A stretch of DNA of 64,000 nucleotides from Phycomyces blakesleeanus NRRL 1555(-). Taxonomy: Eukaryota; Mucoromycota; Mucoromycetes; Mucorales; Phycomycetaceae. The notes under the pieces were generated by a model. That model saw nothing but the letters and a program-made list of their open reading frames with translations, did no database searches and was not told the DNA's origin. Numbering within the stretch: position 1 is the stretch's first letter; the number at the start of each line of letters is the position of its first letter. The stretch spans positions 801,619 to 865,618 of the forward strand of contig NW_017265149.1 of NCBI RefSeq assembly GCF_001638985.1, written 5' to 3'. The position numbers were made by a program, and so were the translations under genes. This document shows, in pieces, positions 62,709 through 64,000 of this stretch.

Positions 62709-64000
62709 TTTGAGAGGCTTATATATATCACATGCTGATAAAAGAATATGGGCGCATTTTTTGTTCAGAACCCGATGTTTATTTTATGCGCCGTGACTTT
62801 TACTTTTACGCCCAGATGGCTTTGAAGAAAAAAAAATTTTCTTTTAAAACGGGGGAGTGAATGGGATTTTTTAATTTTCTTCTTTACTCGCGGTTTGTAT
62901 CTTCTCCATTTTAATTGATACAGTAAAATCAGATATTATCATTCTATCTTGTACAAAGATGCAAGTCAATAATAAGCTGTGGTCCCGGTAATTATGCTTA
63001 ATTATCGATGCGGTATAGAGCTTGTCAGTCTATGCCTCGCGTATTTCGTAGGGATCTGAGGGTTTTCTGCCATGCGTGTTCGATGTTAGATTGTAGTCAT
63101 CTCAAGTCTTCTGCGCATGACGTGGCATTTGTAAGCGGCCTTAATTTCTCAACCTCGGTTGGGAAGAGGTCCTGTTGCATAATCTGATTGTAATGTCGAT
63201 GGCGGATGCTGCTTTTTTTCTCTTATACAAAACGTGGGAAACTCTGAGGGTTTTCTGACTTAAACGCTTGGTGGGACGTAGTGGCGAACACACCTTACAC
63301 TTTTGTGTGCTAGCCAGTGGCTCTATCTGCCTAGCGGCTTATTAAGGTGATAATAATCTCCAACCGGGTCTCTCTCGTTTTTGCGAGAGAATCTTGAGCT
63401 GACCATACCTCAAGATAAGCAATATTTTTATTTATAGCAGGTATGTAATAAATAAATAAAAACATTCATTGACAATATACTAATCTTAACTTTTTTTTGA
63501 ATATTTAGATAAAGTAAAGCCAAGGTACCACCTTGAACCAGCTCAGCAAAGCTCTAGGCTTGAGTGTTCACCGACTTTAATTGTTTTTTTTTTTTTAATT
63601 TTTTTTATCAATATATAAAAGACCTTAATAAAATCAAAGTTACATATACTTTATTTAAACAAATGAAGTGAAATAGTATATAATATTATTATACGCGTTT
63701 TGGAAATCTATCTATTAAAGTCAACTCTAGTTTTGAATTACTCTGTCAAAAGATTAAAGACTCACAATCTAAAGCGTTTTGACACCCGCAAAAAATAAAA
63801 GCATGAGCATTGTTTTCTTGCTCATTTTAATAATCTAATCCAACATGCAAGACACATCATCAGAAAACACACATGTTCCTTTTGAGAAATAGGATTCCTA
63901 CTAAGACGAATGCATTGTGTACATGCATTAAGCAGATGTCAAAGTAATTCAGATTTCATCGGCTGTTGGCATGAGCCTGTCTAATGTCAAGTACATCATT
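62709..64000 (-). repeat. Right arm of the inverted repeat (runs to window edge)
   Basis: Reverse complement of 61042-62333 with only the mismatches noted for the left arm. The arm is still matching at the last base, so the full palindrome is longer than seen. Confidence 0.97.
63900..64000 (+). pseudogene. Decayed Tc1/mariner-type transposase N-terminus (right copy, cut by window edge)
   Basis: Mirror of the left copy, reading rightward: ECIVYMH, an in-frame stop, then ADVKVIQISSAVGMSLSNVK. The same stop occurs in the left copy, so both share one decay history. Confidence 0.7.

Overview
This window looks like a nuclear scaffold segment from an early-diverging filamentous fungus, most likely Mucoromycota (Mucorales-like). 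The intergenic DNA is very AT-rich and full of TA, poly-A/T and short-motif microsatellites. Genes carry many 50-100 nt GT-AG introns, while several long genes have none. The proteins are plainly eukaryotic and fungal (U2AF65, a Nup159/214-like nucleoporin, prephenate dehydrogenase, Kre9/Knh1-like secreted proteins, a Caf120/Skg3-like PH protein). No species name is claimed. All exon coordinates were read by eye from GT/AG sites and checked by reading-frame arithmetic.

Layout. 1-4.7 kb is gene-poor. A seven-transmembrane receptor-like gene follows (4.7-6.5 kb, +), then another gene-poor stretch to 10.9 kb with one possible minus-strand terminal exon. Two related secreted proteins with Ig-like domains lie in tandem on the minus strand (10.9-13.6 kb). 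A large multi-exon nucleoporin gene occupies 16.0-22.3 kb (+). Next is a dense housekeeping block: a lysophosphatidic-acid-type acyltransferase (+), U2AF large subunit (-), an OSM1-type fumarate reductase (+), 2-isopropylmalate synthase (-), a Caf120/Skg3-like PH protein (+), a bZIP factor (-) and an unrecognised 901-residue coiled-coil/zinc-knuckle protein (-). Many of these genes are arranged as divergent or convergent pairs with short spacers. From 41 to 57 kb come a 13-exon coiled-coil protein (+), a cytochrome P450 with an apparent frameshift (-), a small secreted helical protein (-), an 11-exon prephenate dehydrogenase (-) and a GT4 glycosyltransferase (-).

The last 6.5 kb has no intact gene. 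It holds a GC-richer probable mobile-element fragment near 59.3-60.0 kb and, from 61.04 kb to the window edge, a near-perfect inverted repeat. Its arms are about 1.29 kb and the spacer is 375 bp. Each arm carries the same decayed Tc1/mariner-type transposase N-terminus, pointing outward. This palindrome is the most striking structure in the window.

The genes do not form one obvious pathway cluster. Leucine and tyrosine biosynthesis, lipid acylation, redox, splicing, nuclear transport and cell-surface genes are interspersed, as in ordinary fungal euchromatin. Possible shared regulation is limited to CRE-like sites (TGACGTCA and variants) in a few upstream regions, with a bZIP gene in the same window.
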